Positions 50,585-59,541 of a stretch of 64,000 nucleotides of DNA are shown here, in pieces. Source of the DNA: an uncultured Cocleimonas sp. GTDB taxonomy: Bacteria; Pseudomonadota; Gammaproteobacteria; Thiotrichales; Thiotrichaceae. Position 1 is the first letter of the stretch. Every line of letters begins with the position of its first letter. The notes beneath the pieces are model-generated. The model searched no databases and was not told where the DNA came from. It saw nothing but the letters and a program-made list of their open reading frames with translations. The position numbers and the translations under genes were made by a program. The stretch lies in NCBI RefSeq assembly GCF_947495625.1, contig NZ_CANLZW010000007.1:62001-126000 (forward strand), read 5' to 3'.

Positions 50585-51871
50585 TTAATCTTCTATGATG
50601 CGTCTGTGATCATTAATTCGTGGATAAAGAATCAGTGTTTTTATCACATTATTTTGTGTTTTTCTGATTTCCATCGGGTAGTCGTTTATCAGGATGCTGG
50701 TTCCCGGTGTAGGTATATGTCCGAGTTCTTCTGTAACGAGACCATTAATGGTTTTCGCGCCGTCGGTAGGTAGTTCCATATTCAATTGACGATTGATGTC
50801 ACGAATATGCATGGCACCTTCGATCCAGATCGAACCGTCTTCGTTTACTTTTGCTTCGTAATCGAAGTTGGCTGGCGATGTTGAAAATTGCCCAACAATT
50901 TCTTCTAGAATATCTTCGAGTGTTACAAGTCCCTGGATATCGCCATATTCATCGACAACTAATGACATGCGGCGGCGTTCGTCCTGAAAGTTAATCAATT
51001 GCTGCGTTAGTGGGACACCTTCTGGGGTAAAGTGTGCGGGCGATATGAGGTTTTCAAAGCGCTCGCGATCCATTTTGTCTTCATGGAACAAAGGCATGAT
51101 GCGGCGTAAATGCAAGAAGCCAACAATATTATTAATACTGCCTCGGTAAATCAGTAGGCGGGTAAAATTACTGCGCAGGATTTGTTCTTCAATATCATTC
51201 CAGTCATCCGTAAGGTCGATGCCGCTGATATCGGTTCGTGGAATCATAATATCTTCGACGGTGATTGATTCCATATCCAGAACACGCATAAGCATGTCTT
51301 GGTGGTTCTCGGGGATTAATCCGCTGGCTTCAATGACGACGGTTTTAAGTTCTTCGTGACTCAGTGATTGATCATCGGTGGCATGAGGGTCAACCCCCAC
51401 CAGACGCACCACCATATTTGCAAAGAGATTTATTACCCAAACCAGAGGGTAAGCAAACTTCAGCATAACTACATATACATAAGATGCAGGCAGTGCAATC
51501 TGTTCTGAGCGCAACGCAGCAATGGTTTTTGGGGTGACTTCGGCAAACACTAACAGAGCTAAGGTTAACAGTCCTGTGGAGATGGCTACACCAGCGCTAC
51601 CGCCCAGAAGAAAACCGAGATAGGTGGCTAATTGAGTGATGAGGATATTAACCAGATTGTTGCCAATCAGAATCACGCCGATTAGCCTGTCTGGTTTTTG
51701 CAGGAGTTGCATTGCGAGTTTCGCGCCTTTGTTCTTTTTCGAAAGGTGCTTAAGTTTGTAGCGATTTAACGACATTAATGCCGTTTCTGTTCCTGAGAAA
51801 AATGCTGACATGAAAAATAGAATCATGAGCACCAGGAATAATATTCCTACTGGAATTTCATTGATGTCCAC
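50585..51871 (-). CDS. CNNM/CorC-HlyC-family transporter (DUF21, CBS pair, CorC_HlyC)
   Basis: A 428-residue membrane protein with an N-terminal DUF21 region of about four helices (FLVLMILFFMSAFFSGTETA), a CBS pair (MIPRTDISGIDL, DEYGDIQGLVTLEDILEEIV) and a C-terminal CorC_HlyC domain. Such proteins take part in Mg2+/Co2+ export or tolerance. The start is GTG at 51871 (peptide MDINEIPVG). It lies 5 bases downstream of the ccsA-like gene stop and 3 bases before radA, so the three are one operon. Confidence 0.92.
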   Translation of the reverse strand: MDINEIPVGILFLVLMILFFMSAFFSGTETALMSLNRYKLKHLSKKNKGAKLAMQLLQKPDRLIGVILIGNNLVNILITQLATYLGFLLGGSAGVAISTGLLTLALLVFAEVTPKTIAALRSEQIALPASYVYVVMLKFAYPLVWVINLFANMVVRLVGVDPHATDDQSLSHEELKTVVIEASGLIPENHQDMLMRVLDMESITVEDIMIPRTDISGIDLTDDWNDIEEQILRSNFTRLLIYRGSINNIVGFLHLRRIMPLFHEDKMDRERFENLISPAHFTPEGVPLTQQLINFQDERRRMSLVVDEYGDIQGLVTLEDILEEIVGQFSTSPANFDYEAKVNEDGSIWIEGAMHIRDINRQLNMELPTDGAKTINGLVTEELGHIPTPGTSILINDYPMEIRKTQNNVIKTLILYPRINDHRRIIED

Positions 51872-51876
51872 GTGTA

Positions 51877-52737
51877 TTAACTATTTCTTTCTAAAAGTAG
51901 GGGGGTGTCAATTTGAGCTATTGGTTTATCGACAATAAATTCCTGAATGAATTTTGAGCCAAAAAAAGCCAATGCCAATACAAAAAATCCTGCGAGGGTC
52001 CAGCGAACGGCTATTTTACCACGCCAGCCATATTTCCATCGTCCAATTAGTAGTGAAGTAAAAATCACCCAGGAGATAATGGAGAGAATGGTTTTGTGCG
52101 CGACATTCGAGCCAAATAGGTTTTCAAGATAATAGAAACCGGTAACGAGACTGATCGTTAATAAAATCACGCCAATGTTAATCAGCCTGAATAGGAAGTG
52201 TTCCATATCTTCAAGCGAAGGAAGTGTACGAATGAAGCCATTGTTTTGGCGGTTATGCAAGTGCTTGTTCTGGGTATGTAACAGCAGTGACTGGAATGAT
52301 GCCAGCATTAATACGCTGTAAGCTAACAGTGAAATTAAAATATGAATGCCCAGACCGCTATGCATATGCACGACTCTTTCTGAGCCTGAGCCAATGGTGC
52401 TGCTAAGCAGGCTGATTACCGTAATAGGGAGTACAATAATGGCTAGTGACTCGATCCTTCTGGTGATGGTTGTTATAAACAGTAATAGACTGATAAACCA
52501 CATGACATAAGAAGATAAGGTAAAGAAGCTAAATGATAACGGCTCTCCATTCATTAAAGGCGTATGAATACTTATAATGTGAATGGCTAGAGCAATAAAC
52601 CAGACAATAAAAAAGTATTTTCTTTTGTCTTTACAGGTATCAGGATTTTCTATGCTGGCACGAACACAGGCAGTTATCATATACCAACTGATTAAATAGA
52701 ATATAATCGCCGCAAAGTTCAATAAGTTAGCTGTCAT
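51877..52737 (-). CDS. CcsA/YpjD-like inner-membrane protein (cytochrome c assembly family)
   Basis: A 286-residue protein with eight hydrophobic segments and the cytochrome c assembly (CcsA) pattern LGIHILISLLAYSVLMLASF, with conserved His residues (GLGIHIL and others). In gammaproteobacteria such YpjD proteins lie upstream of ffh divergent, as here. The role is not settled; they may handle haem. Its last codons (IDTPLLLERNS) are encoded by a dispersed repeat. Divergent from ffh across 250 bases. Confidence 0.85.
   Translation of the reverse strand: MTANLLNFAAIIFYLISWYMITACVRASIENPDTCKDKRKYFFIVWFIALAIHIISIHTPLMNGEPLSFSFFTLSSYVMWFISLLLFITTITRRIESLAIIVLPITVISLLSSTIGSGSERVVHMHSGLGIHILISLLAYSVLMLASFQSLLLHTQNKHLHNRQNNGFIRTLPSLEDMEHFLFRLINIGVILLTISLVTGFYYLENLFGSNVAHKTILSIISWVIFTSLLIGRWKYGWRGKIAVRWTLAGFFVLALAFFGSKFIQEFIVDKPIAQIDTPLLLERNS
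51887..51909 (+). repeat. dispersed G6 repeat, copy 24, overlapping the 3' end of the ccsA-like gene
   Basis: CTTTCTAAAAGTAGG then GGGGTGTC. G-rich strand on plus. The minus strand encodes DTPLLLER near the C-terminus, 9 residues from the end of the frame. Confidence 0.9.
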
Positions 52738-52987
52738 GAGTTATCGTCTGTTTGATCTCTTTATAATATCTTTGATTTACTGGGATGAAATTTTGTTAGT
52801 CTCTAATTATAATGCGTGTCGACTAAGATATTCATTATAGAGTAATGAAAGCTAATGTTATACTAGACGATTACTTGTCGTTTAAAAAAATTAATTAAAG
52901 AATAACTTTTTATTTATAGAGTTGTTTTAAGGCTCATTTTAGAGCCTATTTTAAAGAAAAGAACAAAACATAAAAGAGTATTTATAG

Positions 52988-54367
52988 ATGTTTGAGAATT
53001 TAAGTGATCGTCTTTCCCATACAGTCAAGAAACTAAAAGGTCAGGCGCGACTAACAGAAGACAATATTAAAGATGCTATGCGTGAAGTTCGCATGGCTTT
53101 ATTGGAAGCGGATGTTGCGCTACCAGTTGTTAGAACCTTTGTTGATAAAGTCAAAGAACGCGCCATTGGTGTTGAAGTGCAGGGGAGTTTGTCTCCTGGT
53201 CAGGCGCTGGTTAAAGTTGTTAATGACGAACTTGTCAAAATCATGGGTGAGGCAAACGAGTCTCTTGATTTAAATGCTCAACCACCAGCTGTTGTGTTAA
53301 TGGCGGGTTTGCAAGGTGCTGGTAAAACAACCACTGCAGGTAAATTAGCCAAACTTCTTCAAGAAAGAGAAAAGAAGACTGTCGCAATGGTGAGTTGTGA
53401 CGTTTATCGTCCAGCGGCGATTAAGCAGTTAGAGACATTGGCAGGTCAGGTTGAAGCAACCTTCATCGAAAGTGATGTAGGGCAGTCACCTGTTGATATC
53501 GCAAAGGCTGCTTTAGAGTATGCCAAGCGAAATCATATCGATGTGCTGTTAGTGGATACAGCAGGTCGATTACATGTTGATACTGACATGATGGAAGAAA
53601 TTCAATTAATCCATGCAGCGGTTAATCCAGTAGAGACTTTATTTGTCGTTGACGCTATGACAGGTCAAGATGCAGCGAATACCGCAAAAGCATTTGGTGA
53701 TGCATTGCCACTAACCGGTGTTGTATTGACCAAAGCTGATGGTGATGCACGTGGTGGTGCAGCCCTATCTGTACGTGAAGTGACTGGCAAGCCAATCAAA
53801 TTCATCGGTATGGGTGAAAAGATTGATGAGCTAGAGCCGTTCCATCCAGAGAGAATGGCTTCTCGTATCCTTGGAATGGGAGACGTACTTTCTTTAGTAG
53901 AGGAAGCGCAGCGTAAAGTTGACCATAAAGATGCCCAGCAATTAGCAAAGAAGCTGAATAGGGGTAAAGGTTTCGATTTGGAGGATTTGCGTAATCAAAT
54001 GCTTCAAATGCAAAAGATGGGTGGCATGGGTGGCTTAATGGATAAGTTGCCAGGAATGGGTAAGATGACTCAGGCCGTTCAAGATGGTGCTGGCGATAAA
54101 GAAGTAAATCGCATGGTTGCTATCATTAATTCGATGACGCCAAAAGAAAGACGTTTTCCTGCGGTCATCAAAGGTTCACATAAAAAGCGTATCGCTGCAG
54201 GTTGCGGTCTGCAAATTCAAGACGTTAATCGTTTACTCAAGCAACATAAGCAAATGAGTAAAATGATGAAAAAATTTAAAGGTGGCGGCTTGAAGAAAAT
54301 GATGCGTGGCATGAAAGGTCAAATGCCTCCCGGAATGGGTGGCGGTGGTGGTTTTCCCGGTATGTAG
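52988..54367 (+). CDS. ffh: signal recognition particle protein Ffh
   Basis: A 459-residue Ffh with N-domain (MFENLSDRLSHTVKKLKGQA), G-domain (GLQGAGKTTTAGKLA G1; DTAGRLHVD G3; TKADGDARGG G4) and Met-rich M-domain (MLQMQKMGGMGGLMDKLPGM...; Met/Gly-rich tail). Ffh binds signal peptides and 4.5S RNA and targets ribosomes to FtsY. The C-terminal tail is longer in Gly/Met than E. coli. The rpsP operon follows 265 bases later, the common gammaproteobacterial order. Confidence 0.97.
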   Translation: MFENLSDRLSHTVKKLKGQARLTEDNIKDAMREVRMALLEADVALPVVRTFVDKVKERAIGVEVQGSLSPGQALVKVVNDELVKIMGEANESLDLNAQPPAVVLMAGLQGAGKTTTAGKLAKLLQEREKKTVAMVSCDVYRPAAIKQLETLAGQVEATFIESDVGQSPVDIAKAALEYAKRNHIDVLLVDTAGRLHVDTDMMEEIQLIHAAVNPVETLFVVDAMTGQDAANTAKAFGDALPLTGVVLTKADGDARGGAALSVREVTGKPIKFIGMGEKIDELEPFHPERMASRILGMGDVLSLVEEAQRKVDHKDAQQLAKKLNRGKGFDLEDLRNQMLQMQKMGGMGGLMDKLPGMGKMTQAVQDGAGDKEVNRMVAIINSMTPKERRFPAVIKGSHKKRIAAGCGLQIQDVNRLLKQHKQMSKMMKKFKGGGLKKMMRGMKGQMPPGMGGGGGFPGM

Positions 54368-54632
54368 ATTCTGGAATTTAGGGTACAATCTGATTTCTGG
54401 AAGCACTTTTTAAATGCAAAATGACCAGTAATAATTAAAACTGGCACTTTTCGTTTATTTCATTAGAAAATATACTTTCTTTTTCAAATAAAAAGCGTAG
54501 AATTGCGCGATTATTTTTCTGTTGCTTTAGGGCAAGATAGTTAGTTGCTCGTATTTTGTGATTCATTCATATCCTAGATATAAATGAAGAACGATTTGTT
54601 GAGTATTTAGCGTTAATTGAGATTTTAAGATT

Positions 54633-54890
54633 ATGGTTACAATCCGTATGGCTCGTGGCGGTTCTAAGAAACGTCCTTTTTACAAAATTGTTGTTACTGA
54701 TTCACGTAAGCCACGTGACAGTGGATATATTGAAAGACTAGGATTTTTTAATCCTCGTGCAACTGGTCAGGAAGTTCGTTTAGAGCTTAAGCAAGACCGT
54801 GTTGATCATTGGATCAAAGAAGGTGCGCAACTTTCTACACGTATCTCTACTTTATTAAAAGAGTCAGCTAAAACTGCTGTAGCTTCTTAA
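54633..54890 (+). CDS. rpsP: 30S ribosomal protein S16
   Basis: 85 residues, with the family start [20 protein letters not shown] and [18 protein letters not shown]. First gene of the rpsP-rimM-trmD-rplS operon; rimM begins 18 bases after the stop. Expression is probably linked to ribosome synthesis, but no leader motif was identified in the 265 bases upstream. Confidence 0.98.
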   Translation: MVTIRMARGGSKKRPFYKIVVTDSRKPRDSGYIERLGFFNPRATGQEVRLELKQDRVDHWIKEGAQLSTRISTLLKESAKTAVAS

Positions 54891-54908
54891 TTAGATTGAT
54901 TCGGCTGT

Positions 54909-55436
54909 ATGAGCCAATCTAACGATTACATCATTCTGGGAGAAATCTCCGGAGTACATGGAATAAAAGGATGGGTTAAGGTTTTCTCTCATACTTCTCC
55001 TCGTGAACAAATCACTGAATACAAAGAGTGGTTTATCAAGAGAAGAGGGGATGATTGGAAGCCAATAAAGGTTGTCGATGGTAAAAAGCAGGGTAAGAAT
55101 ATTATCGCTTTGCTTGAAAATACTCACTATCGCGATCAGGCTGAAGCATTTGTAGGTTCTGAAATTGCTATCCATAAGGATCAGTTGAAAGAACTCGCTG
55201 AAGGTCAATACTACTGGAGGGACTTAATTGGTCTTTCTGTAGAGACAAAAGAAGGTGAAAAGCTAGGAATAATTGACTGGCTTTTCGATACTGGCAGTAA
55301 CGATGTTTTAATTGTTAAAGATACTGACGGTACAGAGATCAAAGAGCGTATGCTGCCTTATATTATGGGTGATGTTATACAGTCGATTGATCTTGAAAAG
55401 TCCTTGATGATTGTTGATTGGGATCCAGAGTTTTAG
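54909..55436 (+). CDS. rimM: 16S rRNA processing protein RimM
   Basis: A 175-residue RimM: N-terminal beta-barrel (ILGEISGVHGIKGWVKVFSH) and C-terminal PRC barrel (GQYYWRDLIGLSVETKEGEK, GSNDVLIVK). It assists late 30S assembly and binds S19. Start is ATG with no strong Shine-Dalgarno, presumably coupled to rpsP. trmD begins 6 bases after the stop. Confidence 0.97.
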   Translation: MSQSNDYIILGEISGVHGIKGWVKVFSHTSPREQITEYKEWFIKRRGDDWKPIKVVDGKKQGKNIIALLENTHYRDQAEAFVGSEIAIHKDQLKELAEGQYYWRDLIGLSVETKEGEKLGIIDWLFDTGSNDVLIVKDTDGTEIKERMLPYIMGDVIQSIDLEKSLMIVDWDPEF

Positions 55437-55442
55437 GTTCTC

Positions 55443-56186
55443 ATGCGTTTTGATGTGATTACATTGATGCCTGAAATGGTTGAAGCTGTTATAGAGTTTG
55501 GTGTAACAGGTAGGGCAAAAAAACGTGATTTGATTGAGTTGCACTGTTGGAACCCTCGGGATCAAACAGAAGATGTTCATCGAACGGTTGATGATCGTCC
55601 TTATGGCGGTGGACCAGGAATGGTCATGAAAGCGGATTGTTTATTGAAGACAATTCGTGAAGTTAAGAAACAAGCTCCTGAAAAGACAAAAGTAATTTAC
55701 TTAAGTCCTCAGGGTAAGCCGTTAGAACAATCAATGTTGCTAGATACTTCGGTTAATGAGCAATCTCTGATTTTGTTATGTGGCCGATATGAAGGTGTTG
55801 ATGAGCGCGTAATTGAATTAGAAGTCGACGAAGAATGGTCTATTGGTGATTATGTTTTAAGTGGTGGTGAGCTTGGAGCAATGGTAGTAATAGACGGTAT
55901 TACTCGCTTACTACCATCAGTATTAGGTCATAATGAGTCAGCAGAGCAAGACTCATTTAGTGATGATTTGTTAGATCATGGTCATTACACTAGGCCAGAG
56001 GTTGTTGAAGATTTAGAAGTGCCGGCAGTTTTGAAGAGTGGTGATCATAAAGCGATTGCTAGTTGGCGAAGAAAACAGGCGTTAGGAAGAACATTTCAAA
56101 AACGTCCTGATTTATTAGAAAACAGATCATTAAGTGATGAAGATCAGAAATTACTTGATGAATATTTGAAATATTTTAAGAAATAA
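55443..56186 (+). CDS. trmD: tRNA (guanine37-N1)-methyltransferase TrmD
   Basis: A 247-residue SPOUT methyltransferase with [46 protein letters not shown], the trefoil-knot SAM site. It makes m1G37 in tRNAs reading CNN and other codons, preventing frameshifts. It lies between rimM and rplS in the standard order. rplS starts 23 bases after the stop. Confidence 0.98.
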   Translation: MRFDVITLMPEMVEAVIEFGVTGRAKKRDLIELHCWNPRDQTEDVHRTVDDRPYGGGPGMVMKADCLLKTIREVKKQAPEKTKVIYLSPQGKPLEQSMLLDTSVNEQSLILLCGRYEGVDERVIELEVDEEWSIGDYVLSGGELGAMVVIDGITRLLPSVLGHNESAEQDSFSDDLLDHGHYTRPEVVEDLEVPAVLKSGDHKAIASWRRKQALGRTFQKRPDLLENRSLSDEDQKLLDEYLKYFKK

Positions 56187-56209
56187 CACATAGGTTTAGA
56201 GGTATAAAC

Positions 56210-56554
56210 ATGAGTACGATTATTCAGGCAATTGAAGCCGCGCAAATGAGCAAAGAAGTTCCTGATTTCAATCCTGGGGATACTGTTGTAGTTTCAGTTA
56301 AAGTTGTTGAAGGAGAGCGCGAACGTATTCAGGCTTTCGAAGGCGTTGTTATTGCAATTAGAAATCGTGGTTTAAACTCTGCGTTTACAGTTCGTAAGAT
56401 TTCTTACGGTGAAGGCGTTGAGCGTGTTTTCCAGACTTACAGTCACACTATTGCTGGTATTGAAGTTAAGCGTAAAGGTGCTGTACGTCGTGCAAAGCTT
56501 TATTACTTACGTGGTCTTACTGGTAAAGCTGCAAGAATCAAAGAAAAAGTATAA
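56210..56554 (+). CDS. rplS: 50S ribosomal protein L19
   Basis: 114 residues with the L19 pattern [40 protein letters not shown] and [19 protein letters not shown]. It has a GAGG ribosome site 8 bases before ATG. Last gene of the operon; a strong terminator follows. Confidence 0.98.
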   Translation: MSTIIQAIEAAQMSKEVPDFNPGDTVVVSVKVVEGERERIQAFEGVVIAIRNRGLNSAFTVRKISYGEGVERVFQTYSHTIAGIEVKRKGAVRRAKLYYLRGLTGKAARIKEKV

Positions 56555-56571
56555 TTTTTACTTTTTACAGA

Positions 56572-56600
56572 AAGCCGCCTTTTTATCAGGCGGCTTTTTT
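56572..56600 (+). terminator. intrinsic terminator of the rpsP operon
   Basis: AAGCCGCCT (56572-56580) pairs with AGGCGGCTT with a 7-base loop, then a T-run. Located about 15 bases after the rplS stop. Confidence 0.93.
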
Positions 56601-56745
56601 ATGTCTATTGATTTATTTTATAGAATTGAAGTAGATCAAACGATTCAGGGCTCAACTTAAGCTTAGATTCATTTAGGTTGTGTAAAAATATTAGCAATAA
56701 TAATAAATTGAGATTACTAGTCTCTAATAAGACATATAATAATTC

Positions 56746-58590
56746 GTGCCTAATACTGAAATAAATATTCTTTCCATAGTGATAATCAGCTTGATGTTGA
56801 TAATCATCGCTATGGGTCTTTATATGTTTTACTACTATAAGAAACATAAAACTCAATTCGAAGAATCATCGGAAAATTGTCAGGAAGATGCATATAAATT
56901 ACTTCCTGAGCCCATCGTAATACTCAATCTTGATAACAAAATAATATATCTGAATCCAGAAGCCGAGAATATGCTTAGTTGCAAGCTCAGGCGTGTTATG
57001 GGGCGTGATTATAGTGAGATCTTTACCTTACTCAATGCTAATACTGGCAGAGTTTTACAAGGTGTATTAGGTGGTGATACCTCACTGTTAAGGGAACGCA
57101 TGACGCGAGATTGTTTATTACAAACAACGATGAATCAGACAGTATCTATTGAATTAAATCTTATTCCATTGAGACGTTACGGTGATCAGGAGCAAGATCA
57201 TATATTACTTGTTCTAGATAATATTACAGAACGAAAAGCGCTTGAGTCTAAACTATCAAACCTTGAAACATACGATGGTTTGACGCGAATGTTAAATCGT
57301 AAATCATTTGATGCTGAAGTTAAGCAACTTATAGATAACGCGCATAAGCACAGTTCGAAACATGTATTGGCCTATTTCTCAATTGATCAATTTCAAGTGA
57401 TCAACGATACGATTGGTTATGCCAGTGGTGATAACCTTATTACCTGCATGGGTGAGCAAATCAAGAATCATTTGTATACTCAGTTAGATATCGTCGGAAG
57501 AGTAGGAGCTAATGAGTTTGCAGTGGTTTTCTGTGAGCGCAAGTTGGCTTCAGCGATTAAAACTATTCAAGAAATTTTAAGCGATGTCTCTGAATACAAA
57601 TTCATGTCACGTGGTCAGCAATACTCAATTACTATGAGTTGTGGTTTTGTGGTTGTGGATCAAACAACGACTTCTTCAACCAGAGCGATTTCTGAAGCCA
57701 ATACGGCGTGTAATCTAGCAAATAAGCGCGGTGGTAATCGTCTATCTGCTTATAAGCCAGAAGATTCAGAAATCCAGAAAATGGAAGGTAATCTTGAGTG
57801 GGTAATGATTCTCAAGAAAGCACTTCAGGAAAATCGTTTCCGCATGCACGCGCAACCTATTCATCCATTGAAGGAGAGCGAATTTAAGAAACCTTTCTAT
57901 CATTATGAGTTATTGATTCGACTGTCTGATGAGAAAGGAAATCCAATAGCGCCTGATGAGTTTATATCTGCTGCTGAATATTATTCGATGATGCCTGAAT
58001 TAGATAAATGGGTTATTAGAAATGTATTAAAGCAAATCAGTACATTGCCTGAGCAAAGCCCACTTCCTGTTTTTGCGATTAACTTATCTGGTCAGAGTCT
58101 AAATGATCCACATTTTCTTGATTTTGTTGCTAAGGAAATTAAAAGTTCTGGGGTAGATCCACAGATGTTGTGTTTCGAGATTACGGAACAGGTTGCTGTT
58201 GAGGATTTAACATTAATTAATTCATTAATGGCATCTTTGAAAGCATTGGGTTGTAAGTTCTCATTAGATGACTTTGGAACGGGTGTCAGTTCTTACGGTT
58301 ACTTAAGATCTCTAGATGTTGATTATTTGAAAATTGATGGTAGTTTCGTTAAAAATATCGCTAATGATGAAGTTGCAAAAACGATGGTGCAGTCAATTAA
58401 TCAGGTTGGTCATACGATGAATCTTAAAGTCATAGCTGAGTATGTAGAGAATGAGCAAATCATTCATCTGCTAAGAGAAATGGGCGTAGATTATGGTCAG
58501 GGATATGAAATTGCACGACCAGGGCCTTTGGAAATCGTCATTAGAAACCATATGTTAGATAGTCATGTGGACGAAAAAGTAGCGAATTAA
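56746..58590 (+). CDS. PAS-GGDEF-EAL protein, probable c-di-GMP phosphodiesterase
   Basis: A 614-residue protein starting at GTG. It has an N-terminal membrane segment (IISLMLIIIAMGLYMFYYY), a PAS domain (about 45-165, PIVILNLDNKIIYLNPEAEN), a GGDEF domain with degenerate signature (RVGANEFAVVF) and an EAL domain with catalytic residues conserved (YELLIRL, FAINLSGQSLN, FEITEQVA, LDDFGTGVSSYGYL, YLKIDGSFV). This suggests c-di-GMP breakdown, with the GGDEF domain a possible GTP sensor. Single gene after the rplS terminator; mlaA follows by 124 bases. Confidence 0.92.
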   Translation: MPNTEINILSIVIISLMLIIIAMGLYMFYYYKKHKTQFEESSENCQEDAYKLLPEPIVILNLDNKIIYLNPEAENMLSCKLRRVMGRDYSEIFTLLNANTGRVLQGVLGGDTSLLRERMTRDCLLQTTMNQTVSIELNLIPLRRYGDQEQDHILLVLDNITERKALESKLSNLETYDGLTRMLNRKSFDAEVKQLIDNAHKHSSKHVLAYFSIDQFQVINDTIGYASGDNLITCMGEQIKNHLYTQLDIVGRVGANEFAVVFCERKLASAIKTIQEILSDVSEYKFMSRGQQYSITMSCGFVVVDQTTTSSTRAISEANTACNLANKRGGNRLSAYKPEDSEIQKMEGNLEWVMILKKALQENRFRMHAQPIHPLKESEFKKPFYHYELLIRLSDEKGNPIAPDEFISAAEYYSMMPELDKWVIRNVLKQISTLPEQSPLPVFAINLSGQSLNDPHFLDFVAKEIKSSGVDPQMLCFEITEQVAVEDLTLINSLMASLKALGCKFSLDDFGTGVSSYGYLRSLDVDYLKIDGSFVKNIANDEVAKTMVQSINQVGHTMNLKVIAEYVENEQIIHLLREMGVDYGQGYEIARPGPLEIVIRNHMLDSHVDEKVAN

Positions 58591-58714
58591 AAGCTTAAGT
58601 TTCTAATATAATAATACATTAATACAAAATTTACATATAATCCCCTCAATATATAATTACGAATTCATTATCTAAATTTTTTATAATGAATTTTATCTCT
58701 TAAGGAAGAGAATA

Positions 58715-59518
58715 ATGGGATTAAAAACTAACAAAATTACTCAAAACGTTTTTTTGAGTTTGACATTACTAATGTCTTTAACGGCATGTAGTCAAAATAA
58801 AACACAAGCTAATGGAGTAGAATCCTCAAGTGCAGGTGTAACTTCTGATGCGAATAATTCATCTAATATAGACTCTTTCGAAAAATTCAATCGCAGTATT
58901 TACTCATTCAATGTAGGTTTGGATAAACATTTCTTAAAACCAGTTGCAAAGGGTTATAAGGTTGTCACTCCAGACTTCGTAGATACTAGTGTCACAAATT
59001 TCTTTTCAAATTTGGGTGATGTAGGTAACGCAATTAATAATCTATTACAGTTCAAAGTCAGTGATGCCATTAATGATACTGAGCGGTTTGTATTTAATTC
59101 AACGTTTGGTTTTGCTGGTTTGCTAGATGTCGCTTCTGCGGCAGGTTTGGAGAAGCATAATGAGGATTTTGGGCAGACTCTTGCACGTTGGGGTGTAGGT
59201 TCTGGTCCTTATGTAATGTTACCATTCTTCGGTCCATCGACTATTCGTGATGCTGGTGCAAAATTTACTGTGGATAGAGTTACCGATTTAACCAATTACT
59301 CAGATGAAAGCTTGTATTATATGGCTCTTGAGTTAATTGATAAAAGAGCAGATCTACTCAATGAAGAAAGAGCATTTGAGAACATATCTAATGATCAATA
59401 TATTGCCATCAGAGATGCCTGGTTGCAGCGCCGAGACTATCTAATTACAGATGGTAAATCGTCTAAAAATTCAGCCTCAGATCTCATTGATCGATTGGAA
59501 AGCTTAGATGATCTTTAA
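58715..59518 (+). CDS. mlaA: MlaA/VacJ outer-membrane lipoprotein
   Basis: A 267-residue lipoprotein with lipobox LTAC (Cys25). The MlaA domain includes NRSIYSFNVGLDKHFLKPVA, FNSTFGFAGLLDVASAAGLE and GFGQTLARWGVGSGPYVMLP-like motifs. MlaA forms the outer-membrane ring that removes mislocalised phospholipids from the outer leaflet. The rest of the Mla system is not in this window. mpl follows after 23 bases. Confidence 0.93.
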   Translation: MGLKTNKITQNVFLSLTLLMSLTACSQNKTQANGVESSSAGVTSDANNSSNIDSFEKFNRSIYSFNVGLDKHFLKPVAKGYKVVTPDFVDTSVTNFFSNLGDVGNAINNLLQFKVSDAINDTERFVFNSTFGFAGLLDVASAAGLEKHNEDFGQTLARWGVGSGPYVMLPFFGPSTIRDAGAKFTVDRVTDLTNYSDESLYYMALELIDKRADLLNEERAFENISNDQYIAIRDAWLQRRDYLITDGKSSKNSASDLIDRLESLDDL

Positions 59519-59541
59519 AGTATACAAGGCTTAAACGTAAT

